33,278 nucleotides of DNA from UBA11524 sp964391995 (GTDB lineage: Bacteria > Bacillota > Clostridia > Christensenellales > Aristaeellaceae), in contig CAYMOM010000010.1 in NCBI GenBank assembly GCA_964391995.1, positions 1 to 33,278 of the forward strand. The letters are read 5' to 3'. The notes beneath the pieces were generated by a model, which was given only the letters and a program-made list of their open reading frames with translations, did not search any database and was not told the DNA's origin. This document shows positions 9,301 to 15,695 of the stretch, in pieces. The translations under genes were made by a program, and so were the position numbers. Position 1 is the stretch's first letter. Each line of letters begins with the position of its first letter.

Positions 9301-10430
9301 AGGGTCATCCAGATCGTTCCGCGGTCGCTTTCAGGATTATTCTCAATCTTCACCGTTGCCACCGGCGCCCACACCGCATGGAAGGTGGTATCACCTTCCA
9401 TGGTGTAGGAGAAGGTGATGTCAGTCGCACTTTCGGATGTCTGGTACTGCCACTTTTCCACTTCAAAGTCTTCCCTTGTCGGAACAGGCAAGTCGGCTTC
9501 GCTGATTTCCGTGCCGTAGTCAAGCTGCTTGGAAACGGTGTTGCCGTCCTCGCTCTTTGTCCAGCCTTCAGGCAGGGTGCTGGCCCAGGTGCCGCCGTTG
9601 GCATCAAGGGTCAGGGTGTACTTGTTCGGTTGCCATATGGCGTACAGGGTGGTGTCGCCGAGGTCGCTGATATAGAAATAAGACCCACCCGTACAGGGAC
9701 TGCCGTTGCCATCCTTGTCGGTGTTCCATTCCGTGAAGGAATGGCCTTTCTTCTCCAGCCCATCAGGATAGGGTATGACCGGAGAGGTGTTACCATCCCC
9801 GCTCCTTACTTTGATGGGTTCCGGAAGCGCACCTGTGCCGCCGTTTGCGTAAAAGGAAACGGTGCAAGACCACTCTACCATCATAGTCGTGTCACCAAAA
9901 ATCTCATCACCAAGCCTGTACCCATGGCTAATACCCTCAAAGTGAAAACTTTCTTTCATCCACGATTTTAAATCATCTTGAGTAATATCTTCACCAAATT
10001 CCACCGTAATCCTTTTTGTATCGGGCCTTCCGCCATTGTCCGTCTTGAATATATTTCCGAAACTGCTGGCACTCAGCGTCACGTCAAACAGTTCCGTCCA
10101 CTCGGCCCAAATGGTGGTGTCCTCGGTCAGCGTCACCGTTGAAGGGAAACTGCCCCAGGAATCCTTGATGTACCAGCAATCGAAACGGTGCTTTTCCCAC
10201 GTGGGCTTGGGCAGGTCATCGGCTCCGAATTCCGTGCCGTAGCCAAGCTGCTTGGAAATGGTGTTGTCTTCCTCGTTCAGCGTCCAGCCGGTAAGCGTGG
10301 TTTCGTCCCAGCTGCCCTCGCCCGGGTCAAGGGTCAGGGTGCAATAGGTTTCCTCCGCTTGCGCCGCGCCGGCCCAGCACAGGCACACGCACAGCAGCAG
10401 TACCAGAGCCATCAAATGCTTTTTCATCAT
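312..10430 (-). CDS. Giant sortase-anchored InlB-repeat surface protein (3372 aa)
   Basis: This is probably a cell-wall-bound adhesin or surface fibre. Residues 1-25 form a signal peptide (MMKK, then a hydrophobic core ending AQA). About 36 modules of 65-100 residues follow, to about residue 3075. Roughly 25 are Listeria-Bacteroides (Flg_new) repeats with the pattern TLDANGG, PTR..Y.F.GWY, TYYAHW. About 11 are a divergent type with G.V.LY.D and V..GT.VYL. Residues about 3088-3200 are eleven copies of EPTATVSGEP, then more Pro/Thr linker. Residues about 3247-3333 are an Ig-like domain with YQW and YYC motifs. LPQTG at 3336-3340 is followed by a hydrophobic helix and the tail RARRNRLE, a sortase signal. 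The ligand is unknown. Two ATGs are adjacent; AAAGGA lies 7 bases before the first. It sits 21 bases behind the LytTR regulator and is probably co-transcribed. The frame is unbroken throughout. Confidence 0.93.
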   Translation of the reverse strand: MMKKHLMALVLLLCVCLCWAGAAQAEETYCTLTLDPGEGSWDETTLTGWTLNEEDNTISKQLGYGTEFGADDLPKPTWEKHRFDCWYIKDSWGSFPSTVTLTEDTTIWAEWTELFDVTLSASSFGNIFKTDNGGRPDTKRITVEFGEDITQDDLKSWMKESFHFEGISHGYRLGDEIFGDTTMMVEWSCTVSFYANGGTGALPEPIKVRSGDGNTSPVIPYPDGLEKKGHSFTEWNTDKDGNGSPCTGGSYFYISDLGDTTLYAIWQPNKYTLTLDANGGTWASTLPEGWTKSEDGNTVSKQLDYGTEISEADLPVPTREDFEVEKWQYQTSESATDITFSYTMEGDTTFHAVWAPVATVKIENNPESDRGTIWMTLENDDTKYTTITAPVGTKVYLHAQADDRYVFEAWKGLYVSISKETDGTWSFVIPSQGTTITASFQPNFCTVTLDANGGNFDASVTAAGWQTSESGTICKEFDFGADGKVTINQGDLPTPTRATYAFDFWQQDNWIFQYGTSVSDQSITLKAEWEQLYQLFISKENYGGTVEFYKDPSFTEPCETDAQGKIWGRNGEAIYAKITLDPHMQVEYFRGGVWPYLGDAGTACITFARGRTTTVIFAFEYASYAITLDANGGSFVDDLYDPNCWTLEDEKLTGNLTYGDTVLGYVPEEDGVIREHYTLAGWYTAADETGEEVTWDTTVTGPATYYAHWTPVKYKLTLDPGENGKYDTTPDGWTLGADGKLFKEFTYTEQTPETLPAPDANEGYEFDGWDGTLPGTLTADTTLTAKYAQLCKIVAYVNGDDAETCSVAIYTDEEHTKPLPADAPYVGAGTTVYLQLTAGTHCHLSGWESVGEAGTLITQPGRGPKCEYTVLEDDLGNTIMITANVIYNYYQVTFDANGGVFSIYDCGSWTLNNDSTGLSLGLEYNSHVLRQLPTEVIDEETPTRTHYDFGGWYTAATGGDPVDENTQVTGVTTYYAHWTPKKYTITFNANGGVFADGINATPRLAYNTAVLNGAPASPMKDNYDFDGWYTAADGGDKVTETTMVPGETTYYAHWKLKQYTLTLNPDGGAWASDKLTGGWTQNADGTISKKFDHGASVSLNDLPAPEKEHNVYQTNPVPWKNGENTAKFPLTMTSDVTLTVQWIKQYNIKVEVVPDADGETHGEVGFYYDSDYENRFFPGEDGAWTEYGHTIMLEADPEDGYEIDKWECTDARSYAFHLDSQNPARAEACPQGKDMVVKVYFKLKECEFTFDANGGCFDNNYYVTTKTATQTAFRPVPAVPSTDPARHGCEFAGWYTEKTGGDPYDPTETAIDHVTYYAHWTPLYYMTATAKDSEHGTAKLYLTADYSDTPVSSDTGIWVKAGTTVYIKPEPNEGYQVDQSQWSCTGRANLSSDAATGTATCTPYDGDFNEELGDLYYVEIQCGFKIKEHTITFDATDGAFGEGLTLPEGWKLTEDRKQLKVTIQHGASVKETLESATGYKDPTRTHYSFNEWNAAQDGSGTWLSTNAIKATGDTTYYAQWEVVKYELKLEPNGGSFGADLPTNWQKKEDGSIYQYLSYNTSSPASLPEPTRSGYKFDGWYTTAEGGYEYASKPMDVNSTYYAHWKKIHEVRLTSQGGMYMKSDKGAATGSVFLTVVDGDCISKEDVASLLLDNRSLICCYYDGSKVEYDFATPVTSGMTLWVQWCYTVTFDANGGTGSVSNLTIETVNLEELPEPGNLEKAGLAFAGWNTKQDGTGTTYQPGDYFSNPEVGNTTLYAMWDTGYSVTVENDEQLPQSSVGGVTLYSDENCTKTLGSSAQLLAGKRVYLKAEDMEHYNFSRWEGANALSDNPKIAYLDMGTKDVNVRISLLQNENGRARSALRGAQDQDVTAYYTPKKYTLTLNPGGHGSFASTPAGWTTNADGSISKQFVYDTEITETLPTPDSEDPAFAFDKWNSAAPSKLTADTTLTAQWTQLYRISISADPTEGGDPVLRKQGESDGDPAVWVPEGTVLEIVPKTADNYRYDGWKLKEEQEVSPLSRGSSLQTGNYTVGNENAQLEACYTKLITVTFDAGEGVFADRTGLSDDKHKLTCSIGEGETVAKPAPAPTRAGYELDGWTYKSGDTLEERDFSFETPLFESVTVTAKWVKVYTITVQADPSEGGTLKLYKNYNSESETLSNPYSSNTVKVREGTVLYLAYYGNEPAAGVRYEWTEYAYESDKVDFGNFRDYYDDDSEHYITVCKITAKAVDASITVKFKKQFAVTFYANGGEFEPGKTTYTRWKDEDSKITSSGLPCDGMSRSGYTSAGWMTSNGTGFEDFTVPEEGYTVTAPLDLYAKWSYQVTFDKGTVSSGSIDGTMAPQTFYAGTPAALKECAFTSEDYAFAGWKVQGDTTGKVYADGEQFSSSAGNVTLVAQWTPKLIVTLDANGGRFGTGESASETSKVKVAPGSTVSTASPDKPTRENFTLYGWKTEDDKEFDLSKDAVNSSITLKAVWSYTVTFDRNGGDAEVPQMDPLVIVDDGKENLPKCTYTKEGSAFNGWKMEGDTSGRTYRDEWKDFSYDKGNVTLVAQWATLYTIEVSSANDSYGTAAIYDLDDTGYEHPSAKVTVPENTPLNLKATVKEGYKFHYWRVEGRGSFGSDDATYGPYYVEGNASIQAVFGPKQYFLFLKPNGGQFPYEMNPNETAGKNVYYGEKIDETLAEVYIFREGYDLAGWQTEDGKTFDAENTTITGNLTLVAQWTPRKYTVTFHANGGLLDNGKETKEVQVNWGEAIPTADVPTLSRTGYTADEDWFTAGEGGTAFDMSSLIKADTTIYAHWTLTPYTVTVTTDGGGTASASKTTAHMGDTITLTAEPDEGKLLKEWQVEAGGVTVGGDGTFTMGAGNVTIKAVFDDKLTITFDPNGGKLTGNGSQFIVKGGKATEPAEPTWDGEHSFLGWFLPAADTPFSFDTPLTESTTLTARWATETHSITLQTQGDGTAASNPKDKTAAGIVVELTATPGTGYQFDRWEVISGGVTVENNKFTMGAQDVTIKAHFKPVELTVTFDAAGGTPADPVKVLYGDKLSALPGTEKEGFTFDGWFEKDAETAFDLDKAITESLTLYAHWTENPTPTPEPTATVSGEPEPTTTVSGEPEPTTTVSGEPEPTATVSGEPEPTATVSSEPEPTATVSSEPEPTATVSSEPEPTATVSGEPEPTATVSGEPEPTATVSSEPEPTATVSGEPEPTATATQLPEPTATAAPTATAVPTVTPVPTATALPTATPAAAPITIVRQPVDTRGMEGQQAVFTVEARGDGLVYQWFVNRNDGAGFVPCAGSNGPTHTTTALKRENNGYQYYCQITCKDGTIRTATVTLTVENSLPQTGDATNLTLWLALVAMSYGGMLMLLHRARRNRLE
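831..1160. repeat. Eleven in-frame 30-bp tandem repeats encoding EPTATVSGEP
   Basis: Eleven 30-base units lie head to tail with no spacers. Each encodes the decapeptide EPTATVSGEP or a variant with SSEP or TTTV. They form the stalk between the repeat modules and the Ig-like domain of the surface protein. Differences between copies are mostly synonymous or Gly/Ser and Ala/Thr swaps. Because the unit is a multiple of three, gain or loss of copies would change stalk length without breaking the frame. Confidence 0.92.
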
Positions 10431-10451
10431 CGTTCCATCCTTTCAGTCGGG

Positions 10452-11240
10452 TCAGCGCAGCTGCTCCAGCAGCCGGGCCATGTATCGCAGGCGGGCGTTT
10501 TGGGTATCGTCCGGGTTTTCGGCAAACTTGATTTCGTCAATGTTCAGCAGGATGCATCCGCAGTGCCCCGGTGTGGTGGGAAAGCAGATCACATTCAGGT
10601 AGGTGTCAATCTCCGGGCTGTAGCTGACCATTTGCAGGGTCTCGCCCAGAAGGGCCGCCCGCTCGTACCCCCGGAGCCACCTGGCATCCATGTTGGGAAA
10701 CACGCTGGAAAACCTGGCGCCTATCAGCTTGTCCAGGGGGACTTTCTCCAGCTGGGCCAGCGCCTCGTTTCCATAGCGGAAAATCCAGTCCACGGCGCTG
10801 TGTGCCTCGTCAAACACCATTTCGATGTCCGTAAAGGCAATGGGCAGCTGGTCGAAGCTGGCGTAGCGGGCGTGATACTGGGCGGCGGCTTCATCCCCCG
10901 GGGGCGAAAGCAGCCGCTTGCGCCTGGCCCGCAGCTCGTCCTGTATCGCTTTGCGCCGGCGGGTCACATAGCTCAGGGCCTCGCCGTTGCTCAGGTAGAT
11001 TTTGTCCGTCACCTCGTGAATCGCCATGGCGGACACCAGGCAGCTGCGGTGCACCCGGATAAAGCCTTCCCCCAGGGATGCCGCAATGGTCTCCAGGGTC
11101 ATGCGGGTGCGGTACAGCTGGGCATCTGCCGTGTGAACCTCAGCCACGTTCTGGTTCATCAGCACATAAAGGATGCTGCGCTTGTCCAGGGTCACGGGCT
11201 TGCGGTTCGCCATAATGGTCATGCTGCCGGATTTGTGCAT
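10452..11240 (-). CDS. LytTR DNA-binding regulator with C-terminal PAS-like domain
   Basis: Probably a one-component transcription regulator. Residues about 12-103 match LytTR: N-x-V-A-E-V-H, then RMTLETIAASL, then the hallmark FIRVHRSCLVS and IYLSNGEALSYVTRRRK. Residues about 128-240 look like a PAS domain (LPIAFTDIEMVF, WIFRYGNEAL, VFPNMDARWL, YLNVICF, GCILLNID). No receiver domain is present, so the signal probably enters through PAS. The frame opens further upstream, but ATG 11240 is chosen because GGAGG lies 7 bases before it and the upstream in-frame ATG at 11288 abuts the promoter -10 box, which leaves no leader. The 262-aa gene ends 21 bases before the surface protein gene, its probable target. 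It may also regulate itself. The DNA-binding domain is N-terminal, the reverse of the usual LytTR order. Confidence 0.85.
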   Translation of the reverse strand: MHKSGSMTIMANRKPVTLDKRSILYVLMNQNVAEVHTADAQLYRTRMTLETIAASLGEGFIRVHRSCLVSAMAIHEVTDKIYLSNGEALSYVTRRRKAIQDELRARRKRLLSPPGDEAAAQYHARYASFDQLPIAFTDIEMVFDEAHSAVDWIFRYGNEALAQLEKVPLDKLIGARFSSVFPNMDARWLRGYERAALLGETLQMVSYSPEIDTYLNVICFPTTPGHCGCILLNIDEIKFAENPDDTQNARLRYMARLLEQLR

Positions 11241-11290
11241 GGAATAACCTCCGCGGTGATAATAAGGCTGTGGCATATTACCACTCATCT

Positions 11291-11319
11291 ATTATAGCGG
11301 AAACAGCACTGCATTGCAA
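11291..11319 (-). promoter_or_regulatory. Promoter of the LytTR regulator - surface protein operon
   Basis: The minus strand reads TTGCAA (11319-11314), a 17-base spacer, then a perfect TATAAT (11296-11291). This is a sigma-A-type promoter. Transcription should start near 11284, which excludes the ATG at 11288 as a start and supports the ATG at 11240. Confidence 0.8.
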
Positions 11320-11394
11320 GAAAAAAGTTGCGTTTCGGCACGAAAATGTGTCCAATCGACACGGTGTGCCGGGCAGTCTTTCCGGCTGTTCCCC

Positions 11395-11423
11395 TTGACC
11401 AACCCTCCGCCCAACTATATAAT
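11395..11423 (+). promoter_or_regulatory. Promoter of the mrfA-mrfB operon
   Basis: TTGACC (11395-11400), a 17-base spacer and TATAAT (11418-11423) lie about 30 bases before the mrfA start. It diverges from the LytTR promoter, with about 75 bases between the two -35 boxes. No LexA/DinR-like box was recognised by eye. Confidence 0.8.
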
Positions 11424-11453
11424 AATACCCATCACGGAAGGCAGGTGCGGAGG

Positions 11454-13709
11454 ATGAATGTTGACCAGCTGGCGGATACCCTGCGGCAGGATCCCCTGTT
11501 TATGGAAAATGTGGTGCGGTGGGAAGTGATTCCCGCCCGGGAGGCCCGGTATGCCCCCTTCCCCCAGGCGCTGGATCAGCGGCTGCTGCCTGCGCTGCAG
11601 CGGCGCGGCATTCACCAGCTGTACAGCCACCAGGCCCACGCCGTGCAGGAGGTTCTCGCCGGGCGGGATGTGGTGGTGGTTACCCCCACCGCCTCCGGCA
11701 AAACCATGTGCTACAACCTGCCCGTCCTCTCCGCCATTTTGCAAAACGAGGACGCCCGCGCCCTGTACCTGTTCCCCACCAAGGCTCTCTCCGCCGACCA
11801 GGTCAGCGAGCTGTACGAGCTGATTGAGGACATGGGCGTGAACATCAAAACCTACACCTACGATGGGGACACCCCCGGCGCCGCCCGCAAGGCCGTGCGC
11901 CAGGCCGGGCACATCGTTGTCACCAACCCGGATATGCTGCACTCCGGCATCCTCCCCCACCATACCAAGTGGGTGAAGCTGTTTGAAAACCTGAAATACA
12001 TCGTCATTGACGAGATTCACACCTACCGGGGTGTGTTTGGCTCCAACCTGGCCAACGTGCTGCGCCGCCTTTTGCGCCTGTGCGATTTCTACGGCAGCAG
12101 GCCCCAGTTTATCCTGTGCTCCGCCACCATTGCCAACCCCAGGGAGCTGGCGGAAACCCTCATCGGCCGCCCCGTAACCCTGGTGGACGACAACGGCGCC
12201 CCCATGGGGCAGCGGCACTTTGTGTTTTACAATCCGCCGGTGGTCAACAGGCAGCTGGGCATCCGCAAGGGGGTCATCCCCGAAACCCGGCAAATCGCCG
12301 GCATGCTGCTGAAAAACGGCATACAGACCATCACCTTCGCCCGTTCCCGCCTGGTGGTGGAGGTGATGACCAAGTACCTGAAGGACTTGGTGCGCGACCC
12401 CCTGGGCAACGCAGGCCGGGTTCGGGGCTACCGGGGCGGTTACCTGCCCACCCAGCGCCGGGAGATCGAGCGCGGCCTTCGTGCCGGGCAGATTGATGCG
12501 GTGATCTCCACCAACGCCCTGGAGCTGGGCATCGACATTGGCGCCCTGGATGCCTGCGTGCTGTGCGGCTACCCGGGCACCATCGCCAGCGCGTGGCAGC
12601 AGGCCGGACGTGCCGGGCGCCGCAAAGGCACCAGCATTGTGTTTTATGTGGCAAGCTCCGCCGCCATCGACCAGTACATCGTTACCCACCCGGATTACTT
12701 CCTCCACCAGTCCCCGGAGAATGCGCTTCTGAACCCGGACAACCTGTACGTTTTGCTGAACCACTTCAAGTGCGCCGCCTTCGAGCTGCCCTTTGAGGAC
12801 GGGGACACCTTCGGCAATGCGCCGGGCACGGCGGAGCTATTGGACTACCTGGACGAGGCCCACATCCTCCGCCATGTGGGCGGACGCTACCACTGGAGCA
12901 GCGAGGACTTCCCCGCCAGCGAAATCTCCCTGCGCTCCGCCGCCAGCGAGAATTTCGTCATCATCGACATTTCCGACCCGGCCCACCACCGGGTCATTGG
13001 CGAAATGGACCGCTACACCGTGCCCATGCTTTTGCACGAAAACGCCATTTACATGCACGAGGCCCAGCAGTACCAGGTGGAAAAGCTGGACTTCGACGCC
13101 TGCAAGGCTTTCGTCCGCCAGGTAGACACGGGCTATTACACCGATGCCGACCTGAACGTGAGCCTGAGCCTGCTGGACATTGAAAAACAAGAGGACGGCT
13201 GCGGCCTTGGCGAGGTGAAGGTAACCACCCTGGTGACCATGTTCAAGAAGATTCGCTTCGACACCCACGAGAATCTTGGCTTTGGCCACGTTCGCCTGCC
13301 GGAAATGGACATGCACACCACCGCCATGTGGTGGACGCTGCCCGATGAGCTTTGCAGCCGCTTTGAAAGCGACGAGCTGAAAAACGGCATGCTGGCAGTA
13401 ACCAACCTGCTGCGCATTGTGGCGCCCCTGTACCTGATGTGCGCACCCCAGGACATAGCCGTCCAGTACCAGGTGAAAAGCCCCATCACCGACAGGCCCA
13501 CCGTCATCCTTTACGACAGCTACCCCGGCGGCATCGGCCTGGCCCACAAGGCCTTCGCCATGCGCGATATGCTGCTGGAAAAGGCGCTGCAAATCGCCGC
13601 CGACTGCACCTGCAGCCAGGGCTGTCCCTCCTGCACGGGGCCTGTGGGGGAGATTGGCGAAAACGGCAAGCGCACCGCTCTTGCCATTCTGAAGGAGCTG
13701 ATGGCATGA
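11454..13709 (+). CDS. mrfA: MrfA-type (YprA) DEXH-box DNA helicase
   Basis: A 751-residue superfamily 2 helicase; the Bacillus subtilis MrfA (YprA) is close to this length and works with MrfB in repair of mitomycin C lesions. Visible motifs are Walker A TPTASGKT (residues 77-84), DEIH box (186-189), SAT (223-225) and the motif VI string QAGRAGRRKG. The C-terminal part carries DSYPGGIGLA and a four-cysteine cluster (C718, C720, C724, C727), the usual MrfA C-terminal metal site. The ATG at 11454 is chosen because it follows the promoter. Its ribosome binding site is odd: GGAGG touches the ATG, so GGAAGG about 11 bases upstream may be the working site. The gene overlaps mrfB by four bases (ATGA). 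A longer frame reaching 11328 would start upstream of the promoter and is unlikely. Confidence 0.92.
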   Translation: MNVDQLADTLRQDPLFMENVVRWEVIPAREARYAPFPQALDQRLLPALQRRGIHQLYSHQAHAVQEVLAGRDVVVVTPTASGKTMCYNLPVLSAILQNEDARALYLFPTKALSADQVSELYELIEDMGVNIKTYTYDGDTPGAARKAVRQAGHIVVTNPDMLHSGILPHHTKWVKLFENLKYIVIDEIHTYRGVFGSNLANVLRRLLRLCDFYGSRPQFILCSATIANPRELAETLIGRPVTLVDDNGAPMGQRHFVFYNPPVVNRQLGIRKGVIPETRQIAGMLLKNGIQTITFARSRLVVEVMTKYLKDLVRDPLGNAGRVRGYRGGYLPTQRREIERGLRAGQIDAVISTNALELGIDIGALDACVLCGYPGTIASAWQQAGRAGRRKGTSIVFYVASSAAIDQYIVTHPDYFLHQSPENALLNPDNLYVLLNHFKCAAFELPFEDGDTFGNAPGTAELLDYLDEAHILRHVGGRYHWSSEDFPASEISLRSAASENFVIIDISDPAHHRVIGEMDRYTVPMLLHENAIYMHEAQQYQVEKLDFDACKAFVRQVDTGYYTDADLNVSLSLLDIEKQEDGCGLGEVKVTTLVTMFKKIRFDTHENLGFGHVRLPEMDMHTTAMWWTLPDELCSRFESDELKNGMLAVTNLLRIVAPLYLMCAPQDIAVQYQVKSPITDRPTVILYDSYPGGIGLAHKAFAMRDMLLEKALQIAADCTCSQGCPSCTGPVGEIGENGKRTALAILKELMA

Positions 13710-14842
13710 ACCTGCGGGACAAGCTGAAGGCCGTCAGCGCCAGCAGCAAGCCAGCCGCCCCACAGCGCACCTATGAGGACTGCCTTGTCCGCCAGGAAAC
13801 CCGCCCCCTGGCAGACTTTCCCCACGCCTTCGCCCTTTGCCGGGAAACGGTGATGCTCATGCAGGGCGAGGACATGCCCCTTTCCCTCGACCCCCGGCGC
13901 ATCCTGTACCTGGACACGGAAACCACCGGCTTCATGGGTGCCGGCACGGTGGCGTTTCTCATTGGCATCGGGTATCTGACGGAAAGCGGCTTCACCATCC
14001 GCCAATACCTCATGCGGGACTACCCGGAGGAACGCTTTCAGCTGGAGCGATTGCAGGAAGACCTGTCCCATTTCGACATGATCTGCACCTTCAACGGGCG
14101 CAGCTTCGATGTGCCGCTGCTGCGGGACAGGTTTCTCATCAACCGTATGCGCACCTCCTGCCTGGACAAGCCCCACATTGACCTTTTGCACATGGCCCGC
14201 CGGGTGTGGAAGCTGCGGCTGAAGAAGTGCAGCCTGGGTCATCTGGAGGAAGCCGTGCTGGGCATCCGCCGGGAGGGGGACATCCCCGGCGCAGAAGTGC
14301 CCCAGCGGTTCTTCTCCTACCTGAAAACCGGGCAGTCCAGCCTGCTGGAGGACGTAATCACCCATAACGCCCAGGACATTGCCAGCCTGTGCGTGCTGCT
14401 GGGCCACATGGCGCACCTGTACGAGCATCCGGAAATATCCCCCCACAGCGAGGATGTATTCTCCATGGGTGTGGCGCTGGAGCGCATGCACCACCCGGAG
14501 GAGGCCCGCCGGTGCTACCGCCTGGCTATGGGCGGCAGCATGCGCACCCAGGGGCAATTGCGCCTGGCTGTCAGCTACCGCCGCGCAGGCGACCGTTCCC
14601 GGGCTAAGGAAATCTGGCAGGCCATGGTCATCCGGCACGAGGGCGGCGCAACCCCGTATATCGAGCTTGCCAAGCACTACGAACATGTGGAGCACAACCT
14701 GCCCGCCGCCCTGGAAATGACCCGCCGGGCCTTGCTTTTGCTGGCAGAACCAACTTTGTTTGAGGATAGCGCTGTACAAGAAGCCCGAAATGCGGTACAA
14801 TATCGTTATGACCGCCTGAAAAGCAGGCTGAAGGAGCAGTGA
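13706..14842 (+). CDS. mrfB: MrfB-type (YprB) DEDDh exonuclease with TPR tail
   Basis: A 378-residue RNase H-like 3'-5' exonuclease, partner of MrfA in DNA repair. The DEDDh catalytic set is complete: D70 and E72 in YLDTETTG, D135 in FNGRSFDVP, and H220 and D224 in HNAQDI. After residue about 240 the sequence turns into TPR-like helices (ALERMHHPEEARRCYRLA, LAVSYRRAGDRSRAKEIW), as in the Bacillus protein. AAGGAG lies 8 bases before the ATG, which overlaps the mrfA stop codon, so the two are translationally coupled. Confidence is high because all five catalytic residues and the mrfA neighbour agree. Confidence 0.9.
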   Translation: MNLRDKLKAVSASSKPAAPQRTYEDCLVRQETRPLADFPHAFALCRETVMLMQGEDMPLSLDPRRILYLDTETTGFMGAGTVAFLIGIGYLTESGFTIRQYLMRDYPEERFQLERLQEDLSHFDMICTFNGRSFDVPLLRDRFLINRMRTSCLDKPHIDLLHMARRVWKLRLKKCSLGHLEEAVLGIRREGDIPGAEVPQRFFSYLKTGQSSLLEDVITHNAQDIASLCVLLGHMAHLYEHPEISPHSEDVFSMGVALERMHHPEEARRCYRLAMGGSMRTQGQLRLAVSYRRAGDRSRAKEIWQAMVIRHEGGATPYIELAKHYEHVEHNLPAALEMTRRALLLLAEPTLFEDSAVQEARNAVQYRYDRLKSRLKEQ

Positions 14843-14846
14843 TTGC

Positions 14847-15638
14847 ATGGGATTTTTCGCAAATGTGAAGGCTAAGCAGGCCTACAAGCTGCATGGCGAG
14901 GGCAAGTGGGACGAGGCGCTGACCCTTTATGAAGAGGCCCTGAACAAGGGGCTGGACAACCCCCGGTATCTCCTGTCCTATGCGGTGCTTCTCATCCGCA
15001 AGGGAGAATACCAAAAGGCCAAGGATCACCTGGTGAAATACCAGAAGCACCCCGGCCTGGCCCCGGAGCAGAAGGTGCAGCTGTTTATGGACTACGCCGT
15101 TTGCTGCTATAAGCTGGGGGACATGGACAGGGGCATTGACCTGCTGGAAAAGCAGCACAGGCGCCAGCCCACCGGCATGGTTTATCAAACGCTGGGATAC
15201 CTGTATGTGGAAAAATATCAGCCCGCCAACAAGCCTGTCTGCTCTGCCGAAATGACTGAGGATACCGAGGGCGCCGTTACCCAGGAGCAGCTGGACGAAA
15301 AGTGGCAGGAAGGCCGGCAGGCCGCGCTGGCATTTTTGCAGGAATCCATCGACTATGACGAGGAGGATTCCATCTGCCTGGACAACATGGGCCAGTTCGT
15401 CTACCGGGTGCTGGGCGACAAAGCCGCTGCCAAGCCCTGGTTTGACAAGGCTATCGCCCTGAAGGAAGGACAAATTGACACCCTGTGGTTCCTCAGCCGC
15501 TACGATTTGGATGAGGGCAACACTGCCGCCGCCGCCGAAAAGCTAGAAAAGGCGCTGGAAGGCCGCTTCTCCCCCCTGAACTACAAGAACAAGGAAGAAG
15601 TGCAGGCCGAGCTGACCAGACTGCAAGAAAAAGCATAA
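14847..15638 (+). CDS. Tetratricopeptide-repeat protein
   Basis: A 263-residue soluble protein with no signal peptide or membrane segment, made largely of TPR helix pairs. Examples are KLHGEGKWDEALTLYEEAL near the N-terminus, YAVCCYKLGDMDRGIDLLEK in the middle and a DKAAAKPWFDKAIALKEG unit near residue 205. Such proteins act as protein-protein scaffolds; the partner is not shown by the sequence. AAGGAG lies 10 bases before the ATG, and only four bases separate it from the mrfB stop, so it is in the mrfAB operon. Whether it shares in MrfAB repair is open. No enzyme motif is seen. Confidence 0.8.
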   Translation: MGFFANVKAKQAYKLHGEGKWDEALTLYEEALNKGLDNPRYLLSYAVLLIRKGEYQKAKDHLVKYQKHPGLAPEQKVQLFMDYAVCCYKLGDMDRGIDLLEKQHRRQPTGMVYQTLGYLYVEKYQPANKPVCSAEMTEDTEGAVTQEQLDEKWQEGRQAALAFLQESIDYDEEDSICLDNMGQFVYRVLGDKAAAKPWFDKAIALKEGQIDTLWFLSRYDLDEGNTAAAAEKLEKALEGRFSPLNYKNKEEVQAELTRLQEKA

Positions 15639-15695
15639 CCCATACGTTTCTTTCATGTATTTCAACGGATTTTTATTCTGATTGGAGGCTTTCCC

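Noticed and set aside
11241..11288. Longer start for the LytTR regulator at ATG 11288
   Set aside because: This ATG is directly next to the TATAAT box, so it would lie before or at the transcription start, and it has no ribosome binding site.
11320..11394. AAAGTTGCG at about 11334 as a LytTR binding repeat
   Set aside because: It matches the usual LytTR half-site only in part and has no second repeat at the expected distance, so it is not reported as a site.
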